A stretch of DNA of 64,000 bases from Pseudomonas viridiflava (GCF_900602065.1 NZ_UWFN01000091.1:124001-188000), one strand, 5' to 3'. Positions 16,861-26,531 are shown, numbered from the stretch's first letter. Notes: a model not told the origin generated them from the letters alone. A program made the numbers and translations.

Positions 16861-17486
16861 GCGGCCCGGAACGTATCACGCTGGCGATGACCGGCGCGTC
16901 TGGCGCGCAGTACGGCTTACGCTTGCTGGATTGTCTGGTGCGTGAAGATCGCGAAGTGCACTTTCTGATCTCCAAGGCTGCGCAGTTGGTGATGGCGACG
17001 GAGACCGACGTTTCGCTGCCGCCCAAGTCGGCCATGATGCAGGCCTTCCTCACCGAATACACCGGCGCGGCTGCCGGGCAGATTCGGGTGTATGGCAAAG
17101 AGGACTGGATGTCACCGGTCGCCTCGGGCTCCGGTTCGCCTGCTGCAATGGTGGTGGTGCCTTGCTCGACAGGTACCTTGTCAGCCATCGCGACCGGCGC
17201 GTGCAACAACCTGATCGAGCGCGCCGCCGACGTGACCCTCAAGGAGCGTCGGCAGTTGATTCTGGTCCCGCGTGAGGCGCCGTTTTCCAGTATTCATCTG
17301 GAGAACATGCTCAAGTTGTCGAACATGGGCGCGGTGATTCTGCCTGCGTCGCCGGGCTTTTATCACCAGCCGCAGACCATTGATGATCTCGTAGACTTTG
17401 TTGTTGCGCGGATTCTCAATCTGCTCAACATCCCTCAAGACATGCTGCCGCGCTGGGGTGAGCATCACATGGGCGGCGATGAGTAA
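16857..17486 (+). CDS. ubiX: Flavin prenyltransferase UbiX
   Basis: Makes prenylated FMN for the UbiD decarboxylase of ubiquinone synthesis. The 209-residue product carries the Rossmann start [20 protein letters not shown], the [20 protein letters not shown] segment and [20 protein letters not shown], all strongly conserved. It starts with GTG in a GTGA overlap with the mpl stop, so the two are translationally coupled; its own end overlaps the next lipoprotein gene. Confidence 0.97.
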   Translation: MSGPERITLAMTGASGAQYGLRLLDCLVREDREVHFLISKAAQLVMATETDVSLPPKSAMMQAFLTEYTGAAAGQIRVYGKEDWMSPVASGSGSPAAMVVVPCSTGTLSAIATGACNNLIERAADVTLKERRQLILVPREAPFSSIHLENMLKLSNMGAVILPASPGFYHQPQTIDDLVDFVVARILNLLNIPQDMLPRWGEHHMGGDE

Positions 17487-17763
17487 GCTGCTGCTGGTTG
17501 TGTTGACCTTGAGCCTGACGGGCTGCGCCACCGCCCGCACGCTCAACGCCGCGCAGCCCGGTGCACCGGTGGTGTATGCCGGCACTCGGCTGGATTTGTA
17601 TGCGATGCAGGGCGGGTGCTGTGCGATGGACCGGTTTGGTGCGCAAGCCCCGAGCTATCCGGGGCTGGACCTGCCCGGCAGTGCGCTGCTCGATACCCTA
17701 TTGCTGCCGTTGTCGTTGCTGACTGCTGCAGGGGTGGGGTTTCAGGCGAGTGGTGGGTTGTAA
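17479..17763 (+). CDS. YceK/YidQ-family (DUF1375) lipoprotein
   Basis: A 94-residue probable lipoprotein. The signal ends in the lipobox LTGC (Cys16), followed by [20 protein letters not shown] and a hydrophobic C-terminal part ([20 protein letters not shown]), as in the YceK/YidQ group of unknown function. The start ATG lies inside the end of ubiX (8-base overlap), so it belongs to the mpl-ubiX unit. A longer in-frame ORF from 17398 lacks the signal logic. Confidence 0.85.
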   Translation: MSKLLLVVLTLSLTGCATARTLNAAQPGAPVVYAGTRLDLYAMQGGCCAMDRFGAQAPSYPGLDLPGSALLDTLLLPLSLLTAAGVGFQASGGL

Positions 17764-17789
17764 ATCGCCTTATCTTGGCGATTGTTTCT

Positions 17790-17863
17790 CTGTAGGAGCT
17801 GCCGAAGGCTGCGAAGCGATGTGTCAGGTAGATTGCATTCGCAGCCTTCGGCAGCTCCTACAG
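17790..17863. repeat. REP pair, GCCGAAGGCTGCGA class
   Basis: Perfectly complementary arms CTGTAGGAGCTGCCGAAGGC and GCCTTCGGCAGCTCCTACAG flank a short centre. It may also serve as a transcription barrier between convergent genes. Confidence 0.88.
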
Positions 17864-17885
17864 AAAACTCACTGGTTCCAGGAAA

Positions 17886-18527
17886 TCACTTCCCCAGCCG
17901 CCGCAATTCATCCGACTCCACAATCCGCACCCCTGGCTGCTCTTCAAGCGCCAGCCGCCATAACGCCCGGCCTAGCGTGCATGCCTCAATCGCGCCGTAT
18001 TTTCCGGGGATCAATTTGGCCAGCGGCGCTGCGAGTTGTTCGGCCAGACGTTGTTCGCTGCGGTTGCCCACCAGCAATGAAGGGCGTGCGATGGTCAGTT
18101 GCGGCCAGTCCTGAGCGATGAGCGCCTGTTCCATCTCGCCTTTGATGCGGGTGTAGAACACGCTGGATGAAGGATCGGCATTGATAGCGCTGATGACCAC
18201 CAGATGCCGGGCACCCAGCTCTCGTGCGCGCTTGGCAAATGCCACGACCAGGTCCAGATCAACCGCCTTGAACGCGTCCTGTGAGCCAGCCTGTTTGATG
18301 GTTGTACCCAGGCAGCAGAACGCGATATCGACCTGACCACTCAGGCCAGGCAGCAAACCGCTCAGTTCACCGACCGGATTTTCCAGATGAGAGTGTTCGG
18401 GTACTGGGCGACGGGTCGGTGCCAGTACCCGAGTGATGGTAGGTTCGTTGAGCAGGCGATCCAGCAAGTGTTCGCCAGTGAGGCCGGTAGCTCCCGCAAG
18501 CAGGATATGTTGAGGCGTCAAGTACAT
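17886..18527 (-). CDS. NAD(P)-binding Rossmann-fold oxidoreductase (atypical SDR)
   Basis: A 213-residue protein of the NmrA/HTATIP2-like atypical short-chain dehydrogenase group. The nucleotide loop is [19 protein letters not shown]; further marks are [40 protein letters not shown] and the YxxxK-like [13 protein letters not shown], followed by RPSLLVGNR. The substrate is unknown. It is followed on the minus strand, 25 bases upstream, by the MORN/C13 lipoprotein gene and may share its transcript. Confidence 0.9.
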   Translation of the reverse strand: MYLTPQHILLAGATGLTGEHLLDRLLNEPTITRVLAPTRRPVPEHSHLENPVGELSGLLPGLSGQVDIAFCCLGTTIKQAGSQDAFKAVDLDLVVAFAKRARELGARHLVVISAINADPSSSVFYTRIKGEMEQALIAQDWPQLTIARPSLLVGNRSEQRLAEQLAAPLAKLIPGKYGAIEACTLGRALWRLALEEQPGVRIVESDELRRLGK

Positions 18528-18552
18528 AAAATTCTCCCTTGATACCGACAGC

Positions 18553-20277
18553 TTAGTGGCTTGCAGCAGTCTTCGCTTCCTTGCGGATCATCGCGGTGTT
18601 CAGGGCCCGTTCCGCCTGATTCTTGCGTAGCAATTGCCAGCGCGCAATGACGCCCTTGGGTGCCCAGATCTGCGGCTCAGACGCTTCATAGTTATCTGCA
18701 ACTTCACGCTCTGCGACGAATGCTTTGGCGTCGCTGAAGGCTTGTTGCAGGTCATCGGTTTCGACCAGCGCCTTGGCAAATAGTGCATCGCCAAAATAAG
18801 TGAAGTCAGCTTCTTCCGAGCAGCCAAAGGAAACCCGATCAGCACGGGAGGCGGTCATGATCAGCGTGCGGTCATCTTTGAGCCTAGGAATGAAGCCGCC
18901 TGAATAGCACGCTGAAATGACGATGACTTTGTCGCGATTCTTCAGCGGTGCCAGCGCTTCTGCCAGTTCATCGGCCGGCAGGTCCGCCAGTTCCAGGCGT
19001 GGCTGATCGAGTACCAGTTCATGCTCGGAAGTACCGTGGCTGGTCAGGTAAATGAACACCAGATCTTCCGGGCCGCTGCGTTGTGCCAGGGTTTTCACTG
19101 CGCGGGTGATGCTTTCCCGCGTAGCGAGTGGGCGGTCGATCATGTGATCGCGATGATTGACCAGTGTGATTTGCCCTAAAGCCCCGAAACGCGAAGCCAG
19201 CAGGTTATTTACGTAATCGGCCTCCCGCAGGAACACGCTTTGTTTACCGTCACCGCCGACGACCAGACTGAACAGCTCCAGTGCGGGTGTTGAGCTGGGG
19301 ACTGCTGCCAGTGATTTCTCCAGCAGCGAGCCTTGGGCCAGCAAACCCGCCTCCAGTGTGTCTGGCAGCAATTTGCCCTTGGCGTCGCGTATCAGTTGGC
19401 CGTTGGCCCAGACTCCGCTTTGAACGCTGCCTTGAGTCGGGGTGAGGACGCCTTGGCCCTGATAGGCGTCATCGGCGAATTGCCCGACGTAGGTGCTGCC
19501 GTCTGCAAGCTTCAAGCGGCCCTGTCCGGTGAATCGCCAATTGGTAAACTCGCCCTGATAACGGCTGCCGTCGGCTCCGATCAGTTCGCCTTTACCGTTC
19601 AGTGCGCCGGCCCTGAACTGGCCTACCCAGACATCACCGTCGCTGTTTTCGTAACGGCCGCGACCATCCAGTTGATTGTTGCGAAAGCCGCCGACGTATT
19701 GGTCGCCTTCGGCGCTGGTAAAGCTGCCGTTGCCTTCCAGTTTGCCGTTGACGAACTTGCCACTGAACTGGTTCCCGCTGGCATCACTGCGCAGGCCTTC
19801 GCCGTTGGGTTTGCCACGAGAGAACATGCCTTGATACTGGCTGCCGTCATCGAGTTCGATTCGGCCCAGCCCATCGTATTGATCGGCTTTGAAGGCGCCG
19901 CGATACGTCAGGCCCTTCTCTTTGAGTGTGCCTTCGCCGTCGCGCCGTCCTTGCTTGAAGCCGCCGACGTAAACGCCGCCGCTGGTGACCAGTGTGCCTT
20001 GGCCATCGAAAAGTCCGTTGGCGAAACCACCTTTATAGGTGTCGCCGTTACTGGCATGCCATTCCCCATGGCCTTGCCACAGGCCGTTCTGGAAGTCGCC
20101 TGCGTACCAGCTGCCATTGGGGTAGTCGATGCGACCCTGGCCCTGCAGCAAGCCGTTGACCACGTCGCCACGATAGCGCCCGCCGTCTGGCAGGCGAGCG
20201 TCGGGAGGTGACAGCGGTTCGCCGTCGCCACAGCCAGCGAGAAGAATAGTCAGAGCCAAAGGAACAAGCGCGCGCAT
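18553..20277 (-). CDS. MORN-repeat lipoprotein with C-terminal C13 (caspase/legumain-like) peptidase domain
   Basis: A 574-residue probable lipoprotein ([16 protein letters not shown], Cys16). Residues about 30-280 are eleven full MORN repeats (Y-x-G-x-F-x-x-G-x-x-x-G-x-G) and one partial, of 21-23 residues each. The C-terminal domain belongs to peptidase clan CD: a histidine in [15 protein letters not shown] and a cysteine in [13 protein letters not shown] form the expected dyad. MORN blocks often bind membranes or partner proteins; the peptidase substrate is unknown. The ATG at 20277 was preferred to a TTG two codons upstream. A lipid-anchored processing or scaffolding enzyme is inferred. 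Confidence 0.9.
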   Translation of the reverse strand: MRALVPLALTILLAGCGDGEPLSPPDARLPDGGRYRGDVVNGLLQGQGRIDYPNGSWYAGDFQNGLWQGHGEWHASNGDTYKGGFANGLFDGQGTLVTSGGVYVGGFKQGRRDGEGTLKEKGLTYRGAFKADQYDGLGRIELDDGSQYQGMFSRGKPNGEGLRSDASGNQFSGKFVNGKLEGNGSFTSAEGDQYVGGFRNNQLDGRGRYENSDGDVWVGQFRAGALNGKGELIGADGSRYQGEFTNWRFTGQGRLKLADGSTYVGQFADDAYQGQGVLTPTQGSVQSGVWANGQLIRDAKGKLLPDTLEAGLLAQGSLLEKSLAAVPSSTPALELFSLVVGGDGKQSVFLREADYVNNLLASRFGALGQITLVNHRDHMIDRPLATRESITRAVKTLAQRSGPEDLVFIYLTSHGTSEHELVLDQPRLELADLPADELAEALAPLKNRDKVIVISACYSGGFIPRLKDDRTLIMTASRADRVSFGCSEEADFTYFGDALFAKALVETDDLQQAFSDAKAFVAEREVADNYEASEPQIWAPKGVIARWQLLRKNQAERALNTAMIRKEAKTAASH

Positions 20278-20411
20278 GGTCAATCCCGAACAATATGATT
20301 TCAGGCGTGCAGGCGACGATCAGGGCGTTGTATGCACAGCCGCAGGGAGTATGCCGCAGCGAGTATTGGCGACGAAACAGTCAGTAATGACTGTTTCGTG
20401 TTTTGGCAGCG

Positions 20412-20867
20412 TTACACAAAGCACATCGACAAAGGTTCGGCGATGAAAGCCGGTTTTTCCTGGCCTTCTATTTCCAGTGTGGCCGTGGCTTTGAGCAGCC
20501 ATTGGCCGGGCTTTTTCTCGGTCACTTCGGTCAGCGCGACTTTTAGACGAACGCGTGAGTCGACTTTGACCGGCTGGATAAAGCGAACGCTGTCCAGGCC
20601 GTAGTTCACCACCATTTTCAAGCCTTCGGGGAGCACCAGCAGATCCTCCATCAGTTTGGGGATCAATGACAGCGACAGGAATCCGTGGGCGATGGTCCCG
20701 CCAAATGGCGTCTGGGCAGCTTTGACCGGGTCGACATGAATGAACTGAAAATCGCCGGTGGCTTCGGCGAATAAGTTAATACGTTCCTGGTCGATGGTCA
20801 GCCAATCGGAGTGTCCCAACTCCTTGCCAATGTAGTCCTTGAGTTCTGCAACAGGTACAAAAGGCAT
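20412..20867 (-). CDS. MaoC-like (R)-specific enoyl-CoA hydratase
   Basis: A 151-residue hot-dog-fold hydratase. The catalytic signature is INLFAEATGDFQFIHVDPVK followed by FGGTIAHGFLSLSLIP (Asp and His of the MaoC dehydratase site). Such enzymes hydrate enoyl-CoA and can feed polyhydroxyalkanoate synthesis, but nothing in the neighbourhood fixes the role. AAGGAGAG eight bases upstream supports the ATG at 20867. Confidence 0.93.
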   Translation of the reverse strand: MPFVPVAELKDYIGKELGHSDWLTIDQERINLFAEATGDFQFIHVDPVKAAQTPFGGTIAHGFLSLSLIPKLMEDLLVLPEGLKMVVNYGLDSVRFIQPVKVDSRVRLKVALTEVTEKKPGQWLLKATATLEIEGQEKPAFIAEPLSMCFV

Positions 20868-21021
20868 TTTCACTCTCCTTGTCTTCGATGTTGTTGTCGC
20901 TTTTTACTTTTTATTGCGTAGGATTTTGCCTGCGCATGCGACACCAAGATCAGCAGAGAGTGTGGGATTGGTCAAGGAGGCGCAGCGTTGCGAATGCCCG
21001 CCCATAGCCGTACAAGGTGCT

Positions 21022-21027
21022 TATAAT
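21022..21027 (+). promoter_or_regulatory. Putative -10 element for the lrgA-lrgB operon
   Basis: TATAAT lies 28 bases upstream of the lrgA start codon. No good -35 is seen at the normal distance. Confidence 0.5.
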
Positions 21028-21054
21028 GGCCCCGCGAATTTGCTGGAGCGTTCT

Positions 21055-21423
21055 ATGTTGCTAAGGGGCCTGACCTGGCTGGTGCTGTTTCAATTACTCG
21101 GCACTGCGCTGAATCATTTGTTCTTGTCCATTTTGCCGGGGCCAATCATCGGTCTGGTTCTGCTTTTGGCATTCCTGATGGTGCGCGGCGAAGTCAGCGA
21201 GCCGATCAGTCAGGCCGCCAGCAGTCTGCTGCGTTACCTGCCGTTGCTGCTGGTGCCACCGGCGGTCGGGGTGATGGTCTACGCCGCCGCCATCGCCGAA
21301 GATTTCTGGGCAATTGTCGGTGCGCTGGTGCTGTCGCTGATGATTGCGCTGACCTTTGCTGGTTGGCTCATGCAGAAGTTGATCGAGCGTCAGGCTCGTG
21401 CCAGGAGCCATCATGACGCTTGA
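21055..21423 (+). CDS. CidA/LrgA-family holin-like membrane protein
   Basis: A 122-residue protein with four predicted membrane helices (LTWLVLFQLLGTALNHLF, PGPIIGLVLLLAFLMV, LPLLLVPPAVGVMVYAA, FWAIVGALVLSLMIALTFAG). The family resembles phage holins and influences lysis or export of small metabolites. The ATG at 21055 follows GGAGCG; the longer in-frame ORF from 20839 has no homology in its extension. It overlaps lrgB by 11 bases. Confidence 0.92.
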   Translation: MLLRGLTWLVLFQLLGTALNHLFLSILPGPIIGLVLLLAFLMVRGEVSEPISQAASSLLRYLPLLLVPPAVGVMVYAAAIAEDFWAIVGALVLSLMIALTFAGWLMQKLIERQARARSHHDA

Positions 21424-22129
21424 TTGGCAAGGCGCCGGAATGTCGGTGATCCATCATCCGTTGTTCGGTATCGCTATCACTCTGGGTGTTTATCAGCTCG
21501 CGCTGGCTGCTTACGAGAAGACCCGACTGGTGTTCCTGCAACCGGTATTGATCTCCATGCTTGTGCTGATTGGCGTACTGATCAGCTGTGGTGTGAACTA
21601 TGCCGAGTACCGCAAGAGCACCGAGATTCTAAGCATCCTGCTCGGCCCGGCCACCGTGGCGCTGGCCGTCCCCCTTTATCTGAATCTGCGTCGAATTCGT
21701 CAGTTGTTATGGCCGACCTTAACTACGCTGGTAGTGGGTGGCGTTTTCGCTACCGGTCTGTGCCTGCTGCTGGGTTGGTGGTTCGGTGCTGATCACATGA
21801 TTCTGATGACCATGGCGCCGAAGTCGGTGACCTCACCGATTGCCATGCTGGTTGCAGAGCAGATCGGTGGTGTTGCAGCACTGGCTGCGGTTTTTGTGCT
21901 GATTACCGGTGTACTGGGCGCGATCTTCGGGCCCGGTTTGCTGACGCTCGCGCGGGTCGATAATCCTGCTGCGCGGGGCATGGCGCTGGGGCTGGCCGCG
22001 CATGCAGTCGGCACTTCGATCGCATTGCAGGAAGGCGAGGAGTGCGGTGCTTTCGCTGCACTGGGGATGAGTTTGATGGGTGTCGCTACGGCTTTGTTTT
22101 TGCCGCTGGCGGTGTCTCTGGTCGTTTAA
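21413..22129 (+). CDS. LrgB/YohK-family membrane protein
   Basis: A 238-residue partner of the upstream LrgA-type protein, with about seven hydrophobic helices. It carries the hallmark segments TMAPKSVTSPIAMLVAEQIG and ARGMALGLAAHAVGTSIALQ followed by EEcGAFA. AGGAG in the end of lrgA precedes the ATG at 21413. Family members act with LrgA/CidA in murein hydrolase control or as metabolite transporters; which applies here is unknown. Confidence 0.95.
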   Translation: MTLDWQGAGMSVIHHPLFGIAITLGVYQLALAAYEKTRLVFLQPVLISMLVLIGVLISCGVNYAEYRKSTEILSILLGPATVALAVPLYLNLRRIRQLLWPTLTTLVVGGVFATGLCLLLGWWFGADHMILMTMAPKSVTSPIAMLVAEQIGGVAALAAVFVLITGVLGAIFGPGLLTLARVDNPAARGMALGLAAHAVGTSIALQEGEECGAFAALGMSLMGVATALFLPLAVSLVV

Positions 22130-22141
22130 AGGTGCATGTGT

Positions 22142-22732
22142 ATGACATTGCCGTTGTTTCCACTTAACGCTGTGCTGTTTCCGGGCTGCATTCTCGATCT
22201 GCAACTGTTCGAGGCGCGCTACCTGGACATGATCGGGCGCTGTATGAAGCAGGGCGAAGGTTTCGGCATCGTGTGCATCACTGAGGGCAGCGAAGTCGGC
22301 GATGTCCCCAGCGGTTATTCGTTGATCGGTTGTGAGGCGCTGGTGCGTGATTTCCAGAGCCAGGACAACGGCTTGCTTGGGATCCGCGTTGAAGGCGGAC
22401 GACGGTTCCGGGTACTCAGCACTGAAACCCAGCGCGATCAGTTGCTGGTCGCTCAGGTGCAATGGCTGGATGAACCACAGGAGCGGCCGCTTCAGGAGGA
22501 AGACGCCGACCTGGTGGCGCTGCTGGCGGCCCTGGCTGAACACCCGATGGTGGAAGCGTTGAACATGGGGCTCAAAGCCAGCGGTCAGTGGTCACTGGCT
22601 AATCAGTTGGCCTATCTGCTGCCGTTTACAGAAGAGGACAAGATCGAGCTGCTGGAAATCGATGATCCCGAGGATCGTCTCGATGCCATTCAGGACCTGC
22701 TCGACGAAATGCAGGGCGATCTTCAGGCTTGA
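22142..22732 (+). CDS. LON substrate-binding-domain protein
   Basis: A 196-residue protein consisting essentially of the N-terminal domain of Lon protease (TLPLFPLNAVLFPGCILDLQ, FEARYLDMIGRCMKQGEGFG) without ATPase or protease domains. Such stand-alone proteins are common in proteobacteria and their role is unproved. AAAGGTG at 22128-22134 suits the ATG at 22142 better than the ATG at 22136. It is 12 bases after lrgB and probably in the same operon. Confidence 0.93.
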   Translation: MTLPLFPLNAVLFPGCILDLQLFEARYLDMIGRCMKQGEGFGIVCITEGSEVGDVPSGYSLIGCEALVRDFQSQDNGLLGIRVEGGRRFRVLSTETQRDQLLVAQVQWLDEPQERPLQEEDADLVALLAALAEHPMVEALNMGLKASGQWSLANQLAYLLPFTEEDKIELLEIDDPEDRLDAIQDLLDEMQGDLQA

Positions 22733-22794
22733 AGTAGCATCGGACCTGTAGGAGCTCCCACAGCTTGGCCGTGGATCTTGGGTCATGATGGACC

Positions 22795-22886
22795 TGTGGG
22801 ACCGAATTCATTCGGGAAGGCGGTGTTTCGGTCTATACAAAGGCTGCGGATGTATCGGCCCCTTCGCGAATAAATTCGCTCCCACA
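22795..22886. repeat. REP pair, ATTCATTCGCGAA class
   Basis: The left arm TGTGGGACCGAATTCATTCG and the right arm CGCGAATAAATTCGCTCCCA flank about 45 bases. A shorter hybrid remnant, CTGTAGGAGCTCCCACAG, precedes it at 22746-22763. Confidence 0.82.
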
Positions 22887-22929
22887 GGGAATTTGATCTA
22901 ACAGGCCAGCATGGAATGCTTTTTCAGGG

Positions 22930-24246
22930 TTAGTACTGATAACGCAGCACCGCATGCGGCAGCGAATACAGCGCGAACCCGCCGAACAGCGCCACCAGTG
23001 AAGGCAGTACCAGCCACCAGATTCTCACCGGCAGGGCAGGCAGCGACGATTGTCTTTGCACCAGGCTCAGGCTGATCGCGCAGAAGGTGAACGCCAGCAG
23101 CATCCCGGCCAGTACGTCAGTCGGCCAGTGCACACCCAGATAGACCCGCGACATTGCAATCGAAATCGCCGGAAGCCCGCCCAGCATCAGCCATGTCAGG
23201 CGCAACCGCACCGGTTGACCGCGGCCGGCCAATACGGCCAGGGTCATGAAAAACGCAAACGCTGCAGAGCTGTGCCCACTCGGCATGCTGTAAGTCGTCA
23301 GCGGCTCCAGCAAGACTTCCGGCCGCTGGCGGGCGAACACCCATTTCATTCCCCCGTTGGCGCAGGCGGTGCCCAGTGTTGTGATGCCCGCAAACAAGGC
23401 GTGACGCCATTGCCGCGTAGCAATCAGCAGGATCAGCAGCAAGGCGGCGGCATAGAACTGGGTACGGAAATCACCAAGGCCAGTGACCACGATGACGAAC
23501 TGATCAACCACCGTGCTGCGGTGCTCCTGGATCAGGGTCATGATGCCGTTATCAAGCTGGATCAGGTGCGGCCAGCCGAAAAAGATGGCAGCGAGTAGAA
23601 CCGCGCTGGTTGCAGCGATGACCTCGGTCGCGTGTTTTTTGCTGCGCAGGCTGGTCTGGATAGCCACCCCGATCAGCACGGCCAAGCCGCCCCCGACGAT
23701 GCCCGCCTGAGGCCAGAAACCGTCAGGCAATGGCAGGCGCACAGCTGCACCCGCAGCCCAGCCCGGCAACAGGTAAGCAATCGACCAGCCTGCGGCCGCA
23801 ACCACGCTGACTGCGGCGAACCGTGGGAAGGGCATGTCGAACATGCCCGCGACCATAGGGAGCATTGGACGCAGCGGACCAATAAAGCGCCCGACCAGAA
23901 GGCTTGCGATGCCGTAGCGCTGGAAATAGGTTTCTGCGCCGCCGATCCATTCCGGGTGGGTACGAAGACCCGGAAGGCGCCGTATGTTCTGGTGAAAGTG
24001 GCGCCCGATGAAATAAGAAACCGCATCGCCGAGCAGGCCTCCGACGAAACCCAGCAGGAGAACCTCGCCCAGCGGCAGAATCCCGCTGCCCGCCAGCGCC
24101 GCCACGGCAAACAACACAACCGTACCCGGTACGATAATCCCGACAATCGCCACGCATTCGACGAACGCGATCAAAAAAATAGCCACGCTCAGCCACGACG
24201 GATTGACCGCCAACCAGCCGGTGATGCTGTCGAGCCATTGGCCCAT
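22930..24246 (-). CDS. Fusion of a DedA/VTT domain and a PAP2 phosphatase
   Basis: A 438-residue inner-membrane protein. Residues about 1-200 are a DedA/VTT module (FVECVAIVGIIVPGTVVLF, GDAVSYFIGRHFHQNIRR, RFIGPLRPMLPMVAGMF). Residues about 225-438 are a type 2 phosphatidic acid phosphatase with the three catalytic motifs KWVFARQRPE, YSMPSGHSSA and SRVYLGVHWPTDVL. A combined flippase and lipid pyrophosphate/phosphate phosphatase, perhaps acting on undecaprenyl carriers, is inferred. It ends three bases before the DNA glycosylase gene on the same strand. Confidence 0.95.
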   Translation of the reverse strand: MGQWLDSITGWLAVNPSWLSVAIFLIAFVECVAIVGIIVPGTVVLFAVAALAGSGILPLGEVLLLGFVGGLLGDAVSYFIGRHFHQNIRRLPGLRTHPEWIGGAETYFQRYGIASLLVGRFIGPLRPMLPMVAGMFDMPFPRFAAVSVVAAAGWSIAYLLPGWAAGAAVRLPLPDGFWPQAGIVGGGLAVLIGVAIQTSLRSKKHATEVIAATSAVLLAAIFFGWPHLIQLDNGIMTLIQEHRSTVVDQFVIVVTGLGDFRTQFYAAALLLILLIATRQWRHALFAGITTLGTACANGGMKWVFARQRPEVLLEPLTTYSMPSGHSSAAFAFFMTLAVLAGRGQPVRLRLTWLMLGGLPAISIAMSRVYLGVHWPTDVLAGMLLAFTFCAISLSLVQRQSSLPALPVRIWWLVLPSLVALFGGFALYSLPHAVLRYQY

Positions 24247-24249
24247 GGT

Positions 24250-24921
24250 TCAGTTTCCTTGATCGAGATAAAAGTAGTCGCGCCCTTCGACCTGACCGCG
24301 ACGCAGCGGGTTCCGCGTGCAGAAGCGGGCGTAGTCAGCGTCAACGAAGCGGTACATCAGGTGTTCATCACGGCCCGCAGGTATACCCAGGCGAGTGGTC
24401 TGGATGATACGAGATGGCGTTTGACCGACATCTTCCACGAGTAACAAATTTGCATCGAAACGTTTCGCGTCCCACATCGGCACTTTCAAGCCCAGCGCCT
24501 TGCACAGCAGTGTCTGACCTGCGCACAAGCGCTCGGGCGCCCTTAGCGCGCCGCTGGCGTCAGGGTTGTTCAATTGCATTCGGGCAAGGCTGTTGGCATC
24601 CGATACGGCATCGACCCAAGGGTGCGCTGATTTAATCAGCACCGCGTTGCCCGGCCCTTCGGCGCTGAAGTTAAGCGAATCTCCGCCGCGCGCGTAGTAC
24701 ATATAGATATGCCCACCATCGAGAAACAGGGCCCTGCGCTTTTCGGTATAGCCAAGCGACGCGTGGCTGCCCTTTTCGGCAAAGTAATAGGCTTCGGTCT
24801 CGATAATCCGGGCCGCCAGCCACAAGTCGCCGACCTTGTGCCGAATAACTTTGCCCAGCAGCGCCTGCGCCAGAACCTGTGCGTCACGGTTGAAAAAGCT
24901 GTCGGGCAGGGCGGTTGGCAT
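24250..24921 (-). CDS. 3-methyladenine DNA glycosylase (AAG/MPG family)
   Basis: A 223-residue monofunctional glycosylase that removes alkylated purines in base excision repair. It shows DAQVLAQALLGKVIRHKVGD, ARIIETEAYYFAEKGSHASL with the catalytic glutamate, the YMYYARGGDSLNFSAEG wedge region and AGRDEHLMYRFVD. A strong hairpin sits 19 bases upstream of the start. The DedA-PAP2 gene follows closely downstream. Confidence 0.96.
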   Translation of the reverse strand: MPTALPDSFFNRDAQVLAQALLGKVIRHKVGDLWLAARIIETEAYYFAEKGSHASLGYTEKRRALFLDGGHIYMYYARGGDSLNFSAEGPGNAVLIKSAHPWVDAVSDANSLARMQLNNPDASGALRAPERLCAGQTLLCKALGLKVPMWDAKRFDANLLLVEDVGQTPSRIIQTTRLGIPAGRDEHLMYRFVDADYARFCTRNPLRRGQVEGRDYFYLDQGN

Positions 24922-24939
24922 GTCTGGTTACACAAAAGA

Positions 24940-24968
24940 GGCGGGCATTGATGATATCAATGCCCGCC
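24940..24968 (-). terminator. Perfect 13-bp hairpin just upstream of the DNA glycosylase gene
   Basis: GGCGGGCATTGAT and ATCAATGCCCGCC are separated by three bases and followed on the minus strand by TCTTTTG. It looks like an intrinsic terminator lying 19 bases before the glycosylase start, with no gene ending there. It may be an attenuator or a 5' leader structure. Confidence 0.55.
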
Positions 24969-25011
24969 TTAATTGCAGCTGAATGTGATGGTTCAAAACT
25001 TGTGCTTGCAT

Positions 25012-25084
25012 CTGTAGGAGCTGCCGAAGGCTGCGAAGCATGTAGCCTGACACACCACCATCGCAGCCTTCGACAGATCCTGAA
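25012..25084. repeat. REP pair, GCCGAAGGCTGCGA class, right arm degenerate
   Basis: The left arm CTGTAGGAGCTGCCGAAGGC is intact; the right arm GCAGCCTTCGACAGATCCTG has several mismatches. It lies in the 337-base spacer between the glycosylase gene and proA. Confidence 0.78.
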
Positions 25085-25217
25085 GGTACTCTGATTGTTG
25101 AGCAGCAGCGCTGAGTCAGGGACACAAGGCGATCTCCCGCAGATAAAACCTTCGTCCTATTTCGCCCTGTTATCGACCATCCGCCTGTCACCGCTGTCGT
25201 TAGCGTCGCCCGACAGC

Positions 25218-25223
25218 TATAAT
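25218..25223 (+). promoter_or_regulatory. Putative -10 element of the proA operon
   Basis: TATAAT lies 36 bases before the proA ATG. The -35 region at the normal distance is weak. It is the best promoter candidate for the long plus-strand operon beginning with proA. Confidence 0.5.
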
Positions 25224-25258
25224 CGGCCGCTTTCTTCACTGCCAAGACCTCTGAGACC

Positions 25259-26530
25259 ATGACTGAGTCCGTTCTTGACTACATGACCCGCCTGGGTCGC
25301 GCCGCCCGCGAAGCTTCGCGAGTGATCGGTCGTGCCAGCACCGCGCAGAAAAACCGCGCCCTGCTTGCCACCGCTGCCGCTCTTGATGAGGCCCGCGCCG
25401 AGTTGTCCGCCGCCAATGATCTGGACCTGGCCGCAGGTCGCGCCAATGGTCTGGAACCGGCCATGCTTGAGCGTCTGGCCCTGACCCCCGCACGTATCGA
25501 CAGCATGATCGTCGGGTTGCGTCAGGTGGCGAACCTGCCCGACCCGGTTGGCGCGATCCGCGACATGAGCTTTCGGCCGTCAGGTATTCAAGTCGGCAAA
25601 ATGCGTGTGCCGCTTGGCGTTGTGGGCATCATCTATGAGTCGCGTCCGAACGTGACTATCGATGCCGCCAGTCTGTGTCTGAAGTCAGGTAACGCCACTA
25701 TTTTGCGTGGCGGCTCCGAGGCGATTAACTCTAACCGGGCGATCGCTGCCTGCGTGCAACGTGGTCTGGCCGAGGCCGAGCTGCCTGCTGCCGTGGTGCA
25801 AGTGGTGGAAACGACTGACCGTGCGGCGGTTGGCGCGTTGATCACCATGCCTGAATACGTGGACGTCATTGTGCCTCGTGGAGGCAAGGGCCTGATCGAG
25901 CGCGTCAGCCGTGATGCGCGGGTTCCGGTGATCAAGCATCTGGACGGTATCTGTCATGTGTATGTCAGCGCCCATGCCGACCTGCCCAAGGCCCAGCGCA
26001 TCGCGTTCAATGCCAAGACTTACCGTTACGGGATTTGCGGTGCCATGGAAACGCTGCTGGTCGATCAGACCGTCGCTGCGGATTTCCTGCCATTGATGGC
26101 GGCCCAGTTCCGTGAGAAGGGCGTCGAGTTGCGCGGTTGTGAGCGTACCCGTGATTTGATCGATGCTATTCCTGCGACCGAGGAAGACTGGCACACCGAG
26201 TATCTGGCCGCGATTCTGTCGATCCGTATCGTGAGCGGCCTGGATCAGGCCATCGAACACATCAACCATTATGGTTCGCATCACAGTGACGCGATCGTTT
26301 CCGACCATCAGGGGCAGGTTCGCCGATTCATGGCTGAAGTTGACTCCAGTTCGGTAATGGTCAATGCGCCAACCAGCTTTGCCGATGGCTTTGAATACGG
26401 ATTGGGTGCGGAGATCGGTATTTCTACTGATAAGCTGCACGCCCGTGGCCCGGTAGGGCTGGAAGGTCTGACGTGCGAGAAGTACATCGTGATCGGCGAT
26501 GGCCAGTTGCGCGGACAGGAGCCAGCCTGA
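25259..26530 (+). CDS. proA: Gamma-glutamyl phosphate reductase
   Basis: Second enzyme of proline synthesis, reducing glutamyl phosphate to glutamate semialdehyde with NADPH. The 423-residue product has [20 protein letters not shown] and [20 protein letters not shown], the catalytic cysteine in [11 protein letters not shown], and the closing [20 protein letters not shown] with [11 protein letters not shown]. It is the first gene of a plus-strand series; nadD begins right after or within its end. Confidence 0.98.
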   Translation: MTESVLDYMTRLGRAAREASRVIGRASTAQKNRALLATAAALDEARAELSAANDLDLAAGRANGLEPAMLERLALTPARIDSMIVGLRQVANLPDPVGAIRDMSFRPSGIQVGKMRVPLGVVGIIYESRPNVTIDAASLCLKSGNATILRGGSEAINSNRAIAACVQRGLAEAELPAAVVQVVETTDRAAVGALITMPEYVDVIVPRGGKGLIERVSRDARVPVIKHLDGICHVYVSAHADLPKAQRIAFNAKTYRYGICGAMETLLVDQTVAADFLPLMAAQFREKGVELRGCERTRDLIDAIPATEEDWHTEYLAAILSIRIVSGLDQAIEHINHYGSHHSDAIVSDHQGQVRRFMAEVDSSSVMVNAPTSFADGFEYGLGAEIGISTDKLHARGPVGLEGLTCEKYIVIGDGQLRGQEPA

Positions 26531-26531
26531 C

